A DNA stretch of 64,000 nt from Piscirickettsiaceae bacterium CG07_land_8_20_14_0_80_44_28 (GCA_002779995.1 PEWX01000069.1:1-64000), one strand, 5' to 3'. Counted from the first letter of the stretch, positions 1-11,262 are shown. Notes: generated from the letters alone by a model not told the origin. Program-made: numbers and translations.

Positions 1-1
1 T

Positions 2-145
2 ACCGTACAGTTTATAGTGCGTGGGGAAGTGGTCTTAATCTGGGCATCAGGCTTATTAACCTTGGCCTGGTCACAAGATCTCACTTCCCTTTACTTAGCG
101 TCCTTAGTAAATTCTCTTTATTTCAGAGAACACGTCAACATATAA
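2..145 (+). CDS. 3' end of an unrecognised, possibly membrane protein (partial)
   Basis: An open frame enters from the left edge and ends with TAA at 143-145, giving 47 residues with a hydrophobic stretch (VVLIWASGLLTLAWS) near the middle. I do not recognise the family. Frame 1 is also open across the edge to about position 192, so the assignment is weak. From about 146 to 286 I see no gene. Confidence 0.3.
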   Translation, partial: TVQFIVRGEVVLIWASGLLTLAWSQDLTSLYLASLVNSLYFREHVNI

Positions 146-286
146 GGCCTAGTCATTTTTATCTATTTTTTTGGGTGTTTTTGTTGGATGGATAAGCTTG
201 TCCAGACATCCTGTCTTACTGTTGTGCTCCAAATATTTTATGAAAGGGCACTAAAGGTTATTAGCGAATTTTTTTTCCGCCAGTCT

Positions 287-313
287 CTTGAAAATAATTC
301 GTTTGCCACTATA
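287..313 (+). promoter_or_regulatory. Possible heat-shock (sigma-32-like) promoter of groESL
   Basis: CTTGAAA at 287-293 matches the sigma-32 -35 consensus, and CCACTATA at 306-313, 12 bases further on, is an imperfect match to the CCCATnTA -10. It lies just upstream of the better housekeeping promoter of the same operon. The -35 match is exact and the -10 is degenerate, so this is a suggestion only. Confidence 0.42.
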
Positions 314-317
314 AGGG

Positions 318-345
318 TTGACACTGATTAATCAATCAATACAAT
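318..345 (+). promoter_or_regulatory. Sigma-70 promoter of groES-groEL
   Basis: TTGACA at 318-323 and TACAAT at 340-345, separated by 16 bases, form a strong housekeeping promoter. The expected start of transcription falls inside the CIRCE operator that begins at 348, so a repressor bound there would block initiation directly. Confidence 0.72.
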
Positions 346-347
346 TA

Positions 348-374
348 TTAGCACTCTCATTGCTTGAGTGCTAA
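348..374 (+). promoter_or_regulatory. CIRCE operator (HrcA binding site)
   Basis: TTAGCACTC at 348-356, nine spacer bases, then GAGTGCTAA at 366-374: a perfect CIRCE inverted repeat. In other bacteria HrcA repressor binds this element to control groESL and dnaK operons. It overlaps the transcription start region of the groES promoter and lies 57 bases before the groES start codon. hrcA itself is not in this window. Confidence 0.95.
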
Positions 375-430
375 TTAAAACCTTTTTTGGTAGTCTAACG
401 CTTTGATTTATTTATTATTAGGAGAAAAGA

Positions 431-721
431 ATGAACATTAAACCGCTACATGATCGTGTTGTGATTCGACAAGTAGAAGAACAAAAAGAATCTGCCGGGG
501 GGATTTTGCTTCCTGGTTCAGCACAAGAAAAAGAAAATATCGGTGAAGTGGTGGCTGTTGGTCCTGGAAAGGCATCTGATAGTGGAAGCATCGTTACGAT
601 GACTGTGAAAGTGGGCGACAAGGTCATGTTTGGACAGTATTCTGGACAGGAAGTTAAAGATGACCAAGGTAATGCGCTTAAGGTAATGCGTGAAGACGAC
701 ATTATCGCAATTATTGAGTAA
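431..721 (+). CDS. groES: Co-chaperonin GroES
   Basis: This is the 10 kDa co-chaperonin that caps the GroEL barrel and enables ATP-dependent folding in the cytoplasm. The 96-residue length and the opening [14 protein letters not shown], the mobile-loop region ([20 protein letters not shown]) and the C-terminal [10 protein letters not shown] are typical of the family. An AGGAG ribosome site at 420-424 precedes the start. It is co-transcribed with groEL 56 bases downstream and sits behind a CIRCE operator, so it is probably repressed by HrcA and heat-inducible. Confidence 0.98.
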   Translation: MNIKPLHDRVVIRQVEEQKESAGGILLPGSAQEKENIGEVVAVGPGKASDSGSIVTMTVKVGDKVMFGQYSGQEVKDDQGNALKVMREDDIIAIIE

Positions 722-765
722 GTGACCTATTGATCGATTACTATTTGGTTAACCTAACAATATAA

Positions 766-2418
<1,653 letters not shown>

Positions 2419-2448
2419 TTCAGTCGCACAAAACCCTTGTGTTACCAA

Positions 2449-2478
2449 AAAGCCCCTCTTCTTGAGGGGCTTTTTTTG
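2449..2478 (+). terminator. Rho-independent terminator of groESL
   Basis: Stem AGCCCCTC (2451-2458), loop TTCTT, stem GAGGGGCT (2464-2471), followed by a run of T. It lies 33 bases after the groEL stop and closes the operon. Confidence 0.93.
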
Positions 2479-2552
2479 CCTATAATATCCTTAGATTTCG
2501 TTCAAATCATAACAGTGATAGAATGGGTTTTCTTATAGATGGAAGAGACTGA

Positions 2553-3602
2553 ATGAAACAAATGACATATAAAGTAGGTATTGTTGGGGGTACGGGCTAT
2601 ACCGGTGTTGAGTTATTAAGGTTACTGGCAAAACATCCGGCTATTGAAGTGGTGGCAATTACCTCTCGTAGTGAAGCAGGGGTAGCCGTTGCTGACATGT
2701 ATCCGAATTTACGGGGTTATTATGATTTGGCTTTTACGGAACCATCAGAAGCCGTATTAATCGGGTGTGATTTGGTCTTTTTTGCCACGCCGCACGGTGT
2801 GGCGATGGAGATGGCGCCCAGTTTGGTTGCAGCAGGGGTTAAAGTCATTGATTTGGCGGCTGATTTTCGGGTTGAAGATCTTTCAATTTGGTCAAAATGG
2901 TATGGTTTGGAACATACCTGCCCTGAGTTAATGGGGGCGGTGGCTTATGGTTTGCCTGAACTGTTTCGTGAACAGATTCAACAAGCCAAAGTCATTGCGA
3001 ATCCGGGCTGCTATCCAACCAGCATTTTATTGGCTGCCGTTCCTTTGTTGCGGTCAGGCCTGGTTAAATTAGATGACATTGTTGCTGATGGTAAATCAGG
3101 GGTCAGTGGTGCCGGGCGGGGGGCTAGTGTGGCGATGTTGGGGGCTGAAATGAGTGAAAGCTTTAAAGCCTATGGCATTCAAGGACATCGTCATTTACCG
3201 GAAATGCAAGAAAAGCTTCAGCAGTTGACGGGGCAGACAGTTGGGTTAACCTTTGTACCGCACCTGGCGCCCATGGTTAGAGGAATGGAGTCAAGTGTTT
3301 ATATGACGTTGACTGCGGATGCCAGTGAGGCGGCTTTACATTCAATTTTGGCCACGACGTATGAGGATGAACCTTTTGTGGATGTGATGCCGTTAGGCAG
3401 TATGCCTGAAACCAGAATGGTCAAAGGCTCTAATATGTGTCGGTTAGCGGTTTATCGTCCACAAGGGGGTTCAAAGGTGGTCGTGGTTTCCGTCATTGAT
3501 AATCTTGTTAAAGGCGCAGCAGGACAGGCGATTCAAAATATGAATATCCTATTGGGTTTACCTGAATCCCTTGCCTTGGAGCAAATTGCATTGATGCCTT
3601 AA
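2553..3602 (+). CDS. argC: N-acetyl-gamma-glutamyl-phosphate reductase
   Basis: This enzyme catalyses the NADPH-dependent reduction of N-acetylglutamyl phosphate to the semialdehyde in arginine biosynthesis. The protein has 349 residues. A Rossmann motif GGTGYTG lies at residues 12-18, and the catalytic cysteine (Cys153) sits in [20 protein letters not shown] and the C-terminal [10 protein letters not shown] are also family hallmarks. GGAAGAG at 2541-2547 is the ribosome site. It stands alone between groESL and erpA, unlinked to other arg genes in the window. Confidence 0.97.
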   Translation: MKQMTYKVGIVGGTGYTGVELLRLLAKHPAIEVVAITSRSEAGVAVADMYPNLRGYYDLAFTEPSEAVLIGCDLVFFATPHGVAMEMAPSLVAAGVKVIDLAADFRVEDLSIWSKWYGLEHTCPELMGAVAYGLPELFREQIQQAKVIANPGCYPTSILLAAVPLLRSGLVKLDDIVADGKSGVSGAGRGASVAMLGAEMSESFKAYGIQGHRHLPEMQEKLQQLTGQTVGLTFVPHLAPMVRGMESSVYMTLTADASEAALHSILATTYEDEPFVDVMPLGSMPETRMVKGSNMCRLAVYRPQGGSKVVVVSVIDNLVKGAAGQAIQNMNILLGLPESLALEQIALMP

Positions 3603-3695
3603 ATAGACGGGTGCCATTATTAAGGAACATCCGTGACGGCATGCCTTGCATTTGGTACAATTGTTTTTTAGATTGCCATTCAGTAGGAGATAATC

Positions 3696-4037
3696 ATGTC
3701 TGAAATGCCAACCCCTGTTAACTTTACCGAAGCAGCCGCTATAAAGGTTAATGGATTAATTCAGGATGAAGGAAATCCGGAATTAAAATTACGCGTCTAT
3801 ATTACCGGAGGTGGCTGTTCCGGGTTTCAGTATGGTTTTACATTTGATGAATCACAAACAGAAGAAGATACTGTCGTTGAAAAGGATGGGGTGAAATTAA
3901 TGATTGACCCGATGAGCTTTCAATATCTTGTCGGTGCAAAAATTGATTATGTTGAGGATTTGCAAGGTGCACGTTTTGTAATAGAAAATCCTAATGCAAC
4001 AACCACCTGTGGATGCGGTTCCTCTTTTGGGGTTTGA
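3696..4037 (+). CDS. erpA: Iron-sulfur cluster insertion protein ErpA
   Basis: This is an A-type carrier that delivers Fe-S clusters to apo-enzymes, classically including the isoprenoid enzyme IspG. The 113-residue protein carries the three ligand cysteines at 41 (GGGCSGF), 105 and 107 (TTCGCGSSF), the spacing expected for ErpA. The full-length match favours ErpA over IscA. An AGGAG site lies upstream of the start. The gene sits between argC and citrate synthase and is probably transcribed with one or both of them. Confidence 0.93.
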   Translation: MSEMPTPVNFTEAAAIKVNGLIQDEGNPELKLRVYITGGGCSGFQYGFTFDESQTEEDTVVEKDGVKLMIDPMSFQYLVGAKIDYVEDLQGARFVIENPNATTTCGCGSSFGV

Positions 4038-4094
4038 CAAGCAATGATTGCTCTCCAAACAACCATCACCTTCACGAATCATTAGGGTTTAATT

Positions 4095-5282
4095 ATGGAT
4101 TACATTCCTGGCTTAGCAGGCGTTCCTGCCACCGAGTCCGAGATCTCTTATATTGATGGTAATAAAGGAGAGTTGACTTACCGTGGCTACAATATTATGG
4201 AGTTGGCCGAGTATTCTTCTTTTGAAGAAACGACTTTACTGTTGCTTTTCGGAAACTTGCCAAATGCCACTGAACTAGCGGATTTTGAATCTAAATTGCG
4301 GGATGCCCGTCGGGTTAAATACAATCTTAGAGAAATTATGAAAAACTTACCTGCCACCACCCACCCCATGCATATGTTGCAGGTTGCAGTGGCGAGCTTG
4401 GCAAGTTTTTATCCCAGTACCGAATATATGAAAGGTGGCACCGAAAACCAAGAATATATTAATGAAGTGACCGTGAATATTATTTCGCATATGGGCACAT
4501 TAGTGGCAATGTGGGAGCACATGCGCAATGGCTATGACCCGATTGAACCTCGTAAGGATTTAACCTATGCCGAAAATTTTTTGTATATGGTTACAGGGGA
4601 GCAGCCGGATAAGGATTGGGCAAGATTATTGGATGCGTGTTTAATTTTGCATGCCGAACATACCATTAATGCTTCAACCTTTACGACGATGGTAACAGGC
4701 TCAACACTTGCAAACCCTTGCTCGGTAATCTCCTCTGCAATTGCTTCCTTGTCGGGTCCTTTACATGGCGGTGCTAATCAAAAAGTCATTGAAATGTTAG
4801 ATGAAATTGGTAAGCCGCAAAATGCCAGAGCCTATATTGAGAAGCGACTGTCTGAGAAAAAAGTGATTTGGGGGATGGGGCATCGAGAGTATAAAACCAA
4901 AGACCCTCGTGCCACCATTTTACAAAAGTTATCTTCAGAGTTGCTCAAAAATAAAAGTGAGCAAGGGTCGTTGAGTCAAGCCTTTGAAACCGCAAAGGAA
5001 GTCGAGCATGTGTGTGAAGCGTTACTGAGTCATAAAGGCGTTTACCCAAATGTGGACTTTTATTCGGGCATCCTTTACAAGGAAATGGGCTTTGATTCAG
5101 GGCTATTCACACCGATTTTTGCGGTAGCACGCTCTGCTGGTTGGATGGCACACTGGCGTGAGCAGCTTCAAAATAATAAGATATTTCGACCCACTCAAAT
5201 CTATAAAGGTGCCGGCAATTCTTGTTACCTTCCCATGGAGAAAAGAGGTGCCGGGCTCAGCCAGGCATTTTCCGATCAATAA
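4095..5282 (+). CDS. gltA: Citrate synthase
   Basis: Condenses acetyl-CoA and oxaloacetate to citrate. At 395 residues this is the shorter Bacillus/archaeal-style citrate synthase rather than the long hexameric NADH-inhibited enterobacterial type. The active-site regions are visible: LHAEHTINASTF, GPLHGGANQ, GMGHREYKTKDPRA and PNVDFYSGILYKEMGF. A 2-methylcitrate synthase cannot be fully excluded from sequence alone, but no prpB/prpD neighbours are present. The symbol is given by function; the sequence type is closer to citZ/citA. Confidence 0.9.
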   Translation: MDYIPGLAGVPATESEISYIDGNKGELTYRGYNIMELAEYSSFEETTLLLLFGNLPNATELADFESKLRDARRVKYNLREIMKNLPATTHPMHMLQVAVASLASFYPSTEYMKGGTENQEYINEVTVNIISHMGTLVAMWEHMRNGYDPIEPRKDLTYAENFLYMVTGEQPDKDWARLLDACLILHAEHTINASTFTTMVTGSTLANPCSVISSAIASLSGPLHGGANQKVIEMLDEIGKPQNARAYIEKRLSEKKVIWGMGHREYKTKDPRATILQKLSSELLKNKSEQGSLSQAFETAKEVEHVCEALLSHKGVYPNVDFYSGILYKEMGFDSGLFTPIFAVARSAGWMAHWREQLQNNKIFRPTQIYKGAGNSCYLPMEKRGAGLSQAFSDQ

Positions 5283-5311
5283 TCGAAGGTGTCGATGCGT
5301 TAAGCTTTCGA

Positions 5312-6421
5312 TTAAATGGGTGACCAAACCCCTCCTAAAATAGAGTTTTTATTGGCTCCGGTAATCGACGTTAATGCGATCGGACGATTTTCCAGTCGCT
5401 CTTTGGCTAACCATGCGCACATCATCGCTTCAATAGCATGTGGGTTGATTGACTGGATTTGTGTTGACTGTACAGGGTAAGGCAGGTGTTTTTGCAAACG
5501 CTGTATCAATGTTTGGTTTTCGGCACCACCACCACATACCCAAATAGCTTGTGGTTGTTTTGGAAGTTGTGTCAGTGCCATTAATAGGGTTTCGACGGTT
5601 AATTGTGCCAGTGTACTGAGTAGATCCTCGACCGTATAAGTTGTTAGGTTATGGGTGTTTTTTTGAAGCCAAATGGCATTAAAATATTCTTTTCCCGTTG
5701 ATTTGGGTGCTGGCTTTTTAAAATAAGGGTCTGATAACCATCTCGAAAGCAATTCTGGAATAACCTGACCCTTTGCCGCTAAGGCTCCACTTTTATCGTA
5801 AGCTTGAGCCAATGTTGTTTGGCAGTAGCTATCCATTAATCCATTTCCCGGCCCTGAATCAAAGCCGATAACCTCTTGGCCGTCTAAGTAAGTAAGATTG
5901 GCAATTCCACCAATATTGATAATGACAACGGGTTGAGACGACTGAAATAAAACTCGGTGAAAAGCGGGTGCCAGTGGGGCGCCTTGCCCCTGGTGTGCAA
6001 GATCATCTACTCTGAAGTCAGCCACTGTGCAGATACCTGTATGCTTCGCGATAAAGGCTGGGTGACCAATTTGCAAACTCATCGGAATGGCTGGCGCATG
6101 GTGAATGGTCTGGCCATGACTGCCTATCGCACGAACTTGGCTTGGCTGTGTTTGAGTTACCTCTAATAAAGCGCAGGCGGCCTGACTAAACTGATTTGCG
6201 ACTTCATATTCGAGTTGACATAAAGTGGATAACGCGAGATTAGGATCTTGATTTAAGTCATCTAACTGCTGCCTCAGGGAGGTCGGATAAGGGTAGGTTA
6301 AAAAGCCTTTTAAAACGGGATCTTCTCTTTGGAAGTCTACTAAAGCTGCATCCACACCATCCAAGCTAGTGCCAGACATCAATCCAATAAACAGCGTTGG
6401 GTTATTCAAAATTTGAGGCAA
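5312..6421 (-). CDS. anmK: Anhydro-N-acetylmuramic acid kinase
   Basis: Phosphorylates and hydrates 1,6-anhydro-MurNAc released during cell-wall turnover to MurNAc-6-phosphate. The 369-residue protein shows the ASKHA-type signature FIGLMSGTSLDGVDAAL at its start, IGSHGQTIHH, and NIGGIANLTYL with GFDSGPGN. The start codon overlaps the 3' end of the upstream M23 peptidase gene by 20 bases, so the two are translated from one transcript. The pairing joins wall hydrolysis with recycling and is common in gammaproteobacteria. Confidence 0.96.
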   Translation of the reverse strand: MPQILNNPTLFIGLMSGTSLDGVDAALVDFQREDPVLKGFLTYPYPTSLRQQLDDLNQDPNLALSTLCQLEYEVANQFSQAACALLEVTQTQPSQVRAIGSHGQTIHHAPAIPMSLQIGHPAFIAKHTGICTVADFRVDDLAHQGQGAPLAPAFHRVLFQSSQPVVIINIGGIANLTYLDGQEVIGFDSGPGNGLMDSYCQTTLAQAYDKSGALAAKGQVIPELLSRWLSDPYFKKPAPKSTGKEYFNAIWLQKNTHNLTTYTVEDLLSTLAQLTVETLLMALTQLPKQPQAIWVCGGGAENQTLIQRLQKHLPYPVQSTQIQSINPHAIEAMMCAWLAKERLENRPIALTSITGANKNSILGGVWSPI

Positions 6422-7694
6422 TTTGTGTATGAGGGTCGAGTCTGCTCAGCTGAGCCGACATCAAGCCGGAAAATTGATTGAAATGGTTTTGATGCTTCTT
6501 GGGAACTGGGCTAGCATCGGGAAACTTAACTTTTAATGGATCAATATAGCGTCCATTTTTGCGGAATTCATAATGTAAATGGGGGCCGGAGGCCATACCG
6601 GTCTGTCCAATATAACCGATCACCTGTCCTTGCTTGATCCATTGTCCGCGTTTAAAAGAACCAAATTTAGACATGTGGGCATAAACAGTGGTGTATTTAT
6701 CAGCGTGCCGGATAAAAATGACCTTGCCATAGCTGCGGCTCCAATAGCGTTTAATAATTTGCCCGTCTCCTGTCGCACGAATCGGTGTCCCTGTTGGTCC
6801 GCCATAATCGACCCCACGATGAGCCCGCCATTTTTTTAATACCGGGTGGAAGCGTTTGGGTTTATATCGAGAGGTAATTCGGACATAATCAACCGGGTTT
6901 CTGAGAAAGGCTTTACGCAAGTTCTGGTTATGGTGATCGTAATAGCCGATCGTCTCATTATTGTTATCCTTGAGTAAAAATGCAGTATGGCGTTCATTTC
7001 CGCCCGTTATAATTTCTGCAGCCAGAATGTCACCATCATCAATATACTCACCTTGAATATAGCGCTGTTCATAAATAACTTTAAAGGGGTCACCGGAACG
7101 GAGTTGACGGATGAAATCAATTTCCCAAGAAAAGATATCGGCTAAATTCATAATGGTTTTTGCACTTAAACCTTGCGCTTCCCCGCTGAGATAAAATGAG
7201 TGTTGGATTAATCCACTGGCGGTGACAATTTTGGTTTCTACCGGGAAATGAATTTCTTGAATCTCAAATCCATCCTCTGTGGCAATGAGTTGATAATGGG
7301 TCTGTTGCGTTTTTGGATAGAGTATTTTTTTAAGGTTTTGGTCTTTATCAAGCCAAATTTGCAATGTGTCCCCAGCGGTTAATTGCGTTAGCCATTCACT
7401 GTTTGGTGATTGGGTAATTTGATAAGTCGTGGCAGCATCAATCCCTACTTGGTTTAAGGCTTCAGATAAAGAACCATTGGGTTTGATTTGAATGTGTTGT
7501 TTTTGCCAGTTTTTTTCCGGTGTCTTCGGCTTGATGTTTGTTTCGTCGGTGATGGGGGGCAGTGGCATGAGCATTCTTTTTGGCGACTCGGATGCTGTGG
7601 CAAACTGAATAGCCAAAAGAAAGACTGAAATAAATAATAGCAAAAAATGCATTAAGGGGTTGTATCTGCTCACAATATTTAGGTTTCGCTTCAT
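6402..7694 (-). CDS. M23 family murein endopeptidase (MepM/YebA-like)
   Basis: Predicted periplasmic zinc metallopeptidase that cleaves peptidoglycan cross-bridges. Residues about 15-35 form an N-terminal membrane or signal segment, the middle resembles the OapA/LysM-like region of MepM proteins, and the C-terminal LytM domain keeps the zinc ligands in HRGVDYG (HxxxD) and HLHYEFR (HxH). Length (430) matches MepM. It is the first gene of the pair with anmK. The exact substrate bond is inferred from the family. Confidence 0.92.
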   Translation of the reverse strand: MKRNLNIVSRYNPLMHFLLLFISVFLLAIQFATASESPKRMLMPLPPITDETNIKPKTPEKNWQKQHIQIKPNGSLSEALNQVGIDAATTYQITQSPNSEWLTQLTAGDTLQIWLDKDQNLKKILYPKTQQTHYQLIATEDGFEIQEIHFPVETKIVTASGLIQHSFYLSGEAQGLSAKTIMNLADIFSWEIDFIRQLRSGDPFKVIYEQRYIQGEYIDDGDILAAEIITGGNERHTAFLLKDNNNETIGYYDHHNQNLRKAFLRNPVDYVRITSRYKPKRFHPVLKKWRAHRGVDYGGPTGTPIRATGDGQIIKRYWSRSYGKVIFIRHADKYTTVYAHMSKFGSFKRGQWIKQGQVIGYIGQTGMASGPHLHYEFRKNGRYIDPLKVKFPDASPVPKKHQNHFNQFSGLMSAQLSRLDPHTQIASNFE

Positions 7695-7802
7695 AGTTTA
7701 GGAATATCTTGAGTGTTTGAACTTAAATTATACTGAAAAAAGTAGTATTTTTAGCCTTTTTATGCGGTTAGCTGGTAACGGTCAGAGTGTAAGCGATGCG
7801 GG

Positions 7803-8042
7803 TTAAGTGCTCAAAGAACTGACTTTAATGGTGATTAATTGATAATTAGCTTGATTTTCAATGTGGAGAAAGGCATGTTTATTCAGACGACACCAGCTGC
7901 GAACATCTTTTTCAGCCGCCTTGTCCGTTGTGCGCAGCTGAATAATCTGACCCGGCTCACATTGACGTACCTGTTGTTGTAGCTTAATGATAGGCATCGG
8001 GCATTTTAAACCAATTGCGTCAATCTCAAGGGCTTCAGGCAT
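7803..8042 (-). CDS. tusA: TusA family sulfur-carrier protein
   Basis: A 79-residue sulfurtransferase with the family motif GLKCPMPIIKL; Cys14 is the sulfur-carrying residue. TusA relays sulfane sulfur from cysteine desulfurase to tRNA thiolation, and in sulfur oxidisers related proteins also pass sulfur toward the dissimilatory pathway. The gene is single, divergent from glyQ and without sulfur-oxidation neighbours, so the housekeeping role is favoured but not proven. Confidence 0.9.
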   Translation of the reverse strand: MPEALEIDAIGLKCPMPIIKLQQQVRQCEPGQIIQLRTTDKAAEKDVRSWCRLNKHAFLHIENQANYQLITIKVSSLST

Positions 8043-8044
8043 AT

Positions 8045-8068
8045 TTTTTATTCGTAACTTGTTATAAT
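8045..8068 (+). promoter_or_regulatory. Possible glyQS promoter
   Basis: A perfect TATAAT at 8063-8068 lies in the divergent tusA/glyQ gap, with a run of T but no good -35 at the proper distance. The hexamer is nearly palindromic, so it could serve either direction. Confidence 0.3.
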
Positions 8069-8151
8069 TGTCGCTATTTTACGTTACTTTCGAGTTTAAG
8101 GCGAATCTCTGTGTGAGAAAGGCCTATTAATTTATTGAACAGGAATCAACA

Positions 8152-9078
8152 GTGTCAAACAATGCGGCAACCGATATTTCAACTTTTCAAGGCTTAATTC
8201 AAACCCTTCAAGCTTACTGGGCAGAGCAGGGCTGTGTCATTATGCAACCTTATGATAATGAGATGGGGGCGGGAACTTTTCATCCGTCTACCTTTTTAAG
8301 GTCGATTGGCCCTGAACCTTGGCGAGCTGCTTATGTTCAGCCCTGTCGGCGTCCAACAGATGGTCGATACGGTGAAAACCCAAACCGACTACAGCATTAC
8401 TACCAATTTCAAGTGATGTTGAAGCCCTCTCCGGATACGATTCAAGAGTTGTATTTGGATTCATTAAAAGCGTTAGGGATTAACCCTTTAGAACATGATA
8501 TTCGATTCGTAGAAGATAACTGGGAATCCCCGACCTTAGGGGCTTGGGGGCTCGGCTGGGAAGTGTGGATGAATGGGATGGAAGTGACCCAGTTTACCTA
8601 TTTTCAGCAGGTGGGTGGGCTAGAGTGTCGTCCCGTTACCGGAGAGATTACCTATGGACTGGAACGAATTGCCATGTATTTGCAAGGCGTTAACAGTGTC
8701 TATGATTTGACTTGGGTGAAGGGACCTGCCGGCAAAGTGACTTATGGAGATGTGTTCCATCAAAATGAAGTGGAAATGTCACGCTATAACTTTGAAAAAG
8801 CCGATACTGAAATTTTGTTCCGAACCTTTGATGAATGCGAGTCTACCTTTAGTCGATTGGTGGCGGATAAATTACCCTTACCGGCATACGAACAAGTATT
8901 AAAAGCTTCTCATGCGTTTAATTTATTAGATGCGCGTCATGCCATTAGCGTAACGGAACGAGCACGTTTTATTGGGCGAGTACGCAATATGGCCAAACAA
9001 ATCGCTGAGGCCTATTATGAAGGGCGCGAAACACTCGGATTCCCTCTGGTCAAATCCGATAAAGCGGAGGGGCAATAA
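8152..9078 (+). CDS. glyQ: Glycyl-tRNA synthetase alpha subunit
   Basis: Catalytic subunit of the heterotetrameric (alpha2beta2) class II synthetase charging tRNA-Gly. The 308 residues contain the characteristic opening [29 protein letters not shown] and [14 protein letters not shown]. The start is GTG at 8152, supported by AGGAA at 8141-8145. glyS follows immediately, its ribosome site being inside the last glyQ codons, so the subunits are translationally coupled. Confidence 0.98.
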   Translation: MSNNAATDISTFQGLIQTLQAYWAEQGCVIMQPYDNEMGAGTFHPSTFLRSIGPEPWRAAYVQPCRRPTDGRYGENPNRLQHYYQFQVMLKPSPDTIQELYLDSLKALGINPLEHDIRFVEDNWESPTLGAWGLGWEVWMNGMEVTQFTYFQQVGGLECRPVTGEITYGLERIAMYLQGVNSVYDLTWVKGPAGKVTYGDVFHQNEVEMSRYNFEKADTEILFRTFDECESTFSRLVADKLPLPAYEQVLKASHAFNLLDARHAISVTERARFIGRVRNMAKQIAEAYYEGRETLGFPLVKSDKAEGQ

Positions 9079-9079
9079 C

Positions 9080-11161
9080 ATGACCTTGAAAACAGCAGAT
9101 TTTTTAGTCGAAATTGGAACCGAAGAACTTCCGCCGAAAGCCTTAAAAAGTTTATCAGATGCCTTTATGAAAGGGGTTAAGCAGGGGCTAGAGGAAGCAG
9201 CGTTAAGTTTTGATGAGGTGATGGCTTATGCATCCCCCCGTCGTCTAGCGGTGATGGTCAAGGCCTTACAGACCAAGCAAGCTGATAAAATGGTTGAACG
9301 AAAAGGGCCGGCAAAAAAAGCGTCTTTTGATGCAGATGGCAACCCCTCTAAAGCGCTACTTGGTTTTGCAAGAGGCTGTGGTGCTGATGTTTCAGAGCTA
9401 TCCGAAATTGAAACCGATAAAGGCATTTGGATGGTCTACCATTTAGAGCAGAAGGGTCAATTCACCCGGGAACTGTTGCCGAATATCGTCAATCAAGCAT
9501 TAAGTCAGTTGCCTATCCCCAAGCGTATGCGCTGGGGAGATTTGGATGTCGAATTTGTTCGTCCGGTTCACTGGGCGCTGATGTTGTTTGATGAGGCGGT
9601 GGTGCCTGCGACGGTGTTGGGGCACGAAACCTCGAATGCGACCCACGGCCACCGTTTTCATGCACCGCAAGCGATAAAAATCACCAGGCCTGGTGATTAT
9701 TTGACCCTATTGCGTGAACAAGGCTATGTCCAAGCCGATTTCGCTGAACGCAAAGCTTCTATTTTTAAACAGGTGACTGATGCTGCACAAGCCGTCGGTG
9801 GGGTTGCCGAGATTGATGAGGATTTACTGGATGAAGTGACGGCCTTAAATGAGTGGCCGACAGCCGTTGTGGGCGCGTTTGATGAAAGCTTTTTGGCGGT
9901 TCCCTCAGAAGCGTTAATTTCCGCCATGAAAGGGCATCAAAAGTACTTTCATGTTTTGGATGCCAATGGCCGCTTAATGGCGAAGTTTATTACCATTTGT
10001 AATATAGAAAGCGTGAATCCTGAATCGGTTAAAAAAGGAAATGAACGGGTGATTCGCCCAAGACTTTCAGATGCAACTTTTTTCTGGAATCAAGATCGTA
10101 AGCGGCCATTAGATGATTTCTTACCCCGTTTAAAAACCGTGGTGTTCCAACAAAAACTCGGCACGCTATTTGATAAAACTGAACGCTTGGAAACCCTGGC
10201 AGTCAAGATTGGACGTCCGCTTGGTGAGCCGGCACAGATTTTGGAAAGAGCGGCGCGTTTATCAAAATGTGACTTGATGACAGAGATGGTCGGCGAGTTT
10301 CCCGAGTTACAAGGCATAATGGGGCGTTACTATGCGCAAGCACAACAGGAAGATACTCGGGTCGTTCGCGCGATTGATGACCAGTATCAACCCCGTTTTG
10401 CAGGAGATGGATTGCCCGATTCAGCCGTTTCACAAGCCTTAGCCATCGCCGATAAGTTGGATACCATTACCGGTATTTATGGGATCGGTCAGTTACCGAC
10501 CGGAGATAAAGATCCTTTTGCATTGCGTCGTTCCGCTTTAGGCTTGCTGCGTATTATCATAGAAAAAGAATTGGATTTAGATTTACAGCTTATGATTCGT
10601 TTCAGCTTAGATCTTCATGCCAATATCTCCACCACGGATGCGTTGGTGGGGGGAATCTATGAATTTATTATCAGCCGCTTAAAGGCTTATTATGCGGCAA
10701 AAGGCGTTAGCTCAGAACAATTTGAAGCTGTCAGGGTTTGTGAGCCAACCCATCCATTGGATTTTGCAAAACGAATTGATGCTGTCTGTCAGTTCAGTAA
10801 AATGGAGGCCGCAGAGAGCTTAAGTGCTGCCAATAAACGGATTGCTAATATTTTGAAAAAGGTCACGGTCACGGTCACGTTACCTGAAGTCGTTGAGTCA
10901 AATCTCTTTGAGGAAGATGCTGAACGAGATTTGTTTGAGGCACTGGATGCATTACGTGAATCTGTCAGTATGAAGATTGCAGCGCGTGACTATTCAGGTG
11001 CGATGCAATTATTGGCAACCATTCGTCAGCCAGTCGATGCCTTCTTTGATGGTGTGATGGTGATGGCGGAGGATGAAGCTGTCAAGCAAAATCGCTTGGC
11101 TTTACTCAACCAAATTTATCAGCTGTTTAGACAAGTGGCGGATATTTCAAGGTTGTCATAA
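9080..11161 (+). CDS. glyS: Glycyl-tRNA synthetase beta subunit
   Basis: tRNA-binding subunit of the tetrameric glycyl-tRNA synthetase, 693 residues starting MTLKTADFLVEIGTEELPP. The frame is open further upstream (to 8972), but ATG 9080 is one base after the glyQ stop, has the strong site GGAGGGG at 9066-9072 and matches the family N-terminus. A 20-base palindrome of the dispersed CCAGGCCTGG family (9679-9698) lies in frame and encodes ITRPGDY. Near the C-terminus a GGTCAC triplet repeat (about 10860-10877) encodes alternating Val-Thr. Confidence 0.98.
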   Translation: MTLKTADFLVEIGTEELPPKALKSLSDAFMKGVKQGLEEAALSFDEVMAYASPRRLAVMVKALQTKQADKMVERKGPAKKASFDADGNPSKALLGFARGCGADVSELSEIETDKGIWMVYHLEQKGQFTRELLPNIVNQALSQLPIPKRMRWGDLDVEFVRPVHWALMLFDEAVVPATVLGHETSNATHGHRFHAPQAIKITRPGDYLTLLREQGYVQADFAERKASIFKQVTDAAQAVGGVAEIDEDLLDEVTALNEWPTAVVGAFDESFLAVPSEALISAMKGHQKYFHVLDANGRLMAKFITICNIESVNPESVKKGNERVIRPRLSDATFFWNQDRKRPLDDFLPRLKTVVFQQKLGTLFDKTERLETLAVKIGRPLGEPAQILERAARLSKCDLMTEMVGEFPELQGIMGRYYAQAQQEDTRVVRAIDDQYQPRFAGDGLPDSAVSQALAIADKLDTITGIYGIGQLPTGDKDPFALRRSALGLLRIIIEKELDLDLQLMIRFSLDLHANISTTDALVGGIYEFIISRLKAYYAAKGVSSEQFEAVRVCEPTHPLDFAKRIDAVCQFSKMEAAESLSAANKRIANILKKVTVTVTLPEVVESNLFEEDAERDLFEALDALRESVSMKIAARDYSGAMQLLATIRQPVDAFFDGVMVMAEDEAVKQNRLALLNQIYQLFRQVADISRLS
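9679..9698. repeat. CCAGGCCTGG-family palindrome inside glyS
   Basis: A perfect 20-base palindrome, arm AATCACCAGG, within the glyS frame, preceded by A-rich and followed by T-rich sequence. It shares the core CCAGGCCTGG with copies near 11270, 17460, 26097, 32082, 34610 and 57237. Confidence 0.85.
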
Positions 11162-11208
11162 TGTAAACGGGGCTTTTCGAGGCTTTAAGACAGCGTCTCG
11201 AGTTGATT

Positions 11209-11252
11209 AACGGACTCACAGCCGTACCTGCTGTTGAGTCCGTTTTGTTTTA
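11209..11252 (+). terminator. Terminator after glyS
   Basis: A long hairpin: AACGGACTCACAGC (11209-11222) pairs with GCTG and TGAGTCCGTT (11230-11244) with one bulged base, followed by TTTTGTTTT. It separates glyQS from gmhB-plsC. Confidence 0.88.
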
Positions 11253-11262
11253 CCGGCAAGCT

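Noticed and set aside
8972-9079. 36-residue N-terminal extension of glyS
   Set aside because: It lies over the end of glyQ in another frame; ATG 9080 has the strong ribosome site and matches the family start.
10860-10877. Three tandem GGTCAC units in glyS
   Set aside because: In-frame hexamer encoding Val-Thr pairs; too few copies and no frame consequence.
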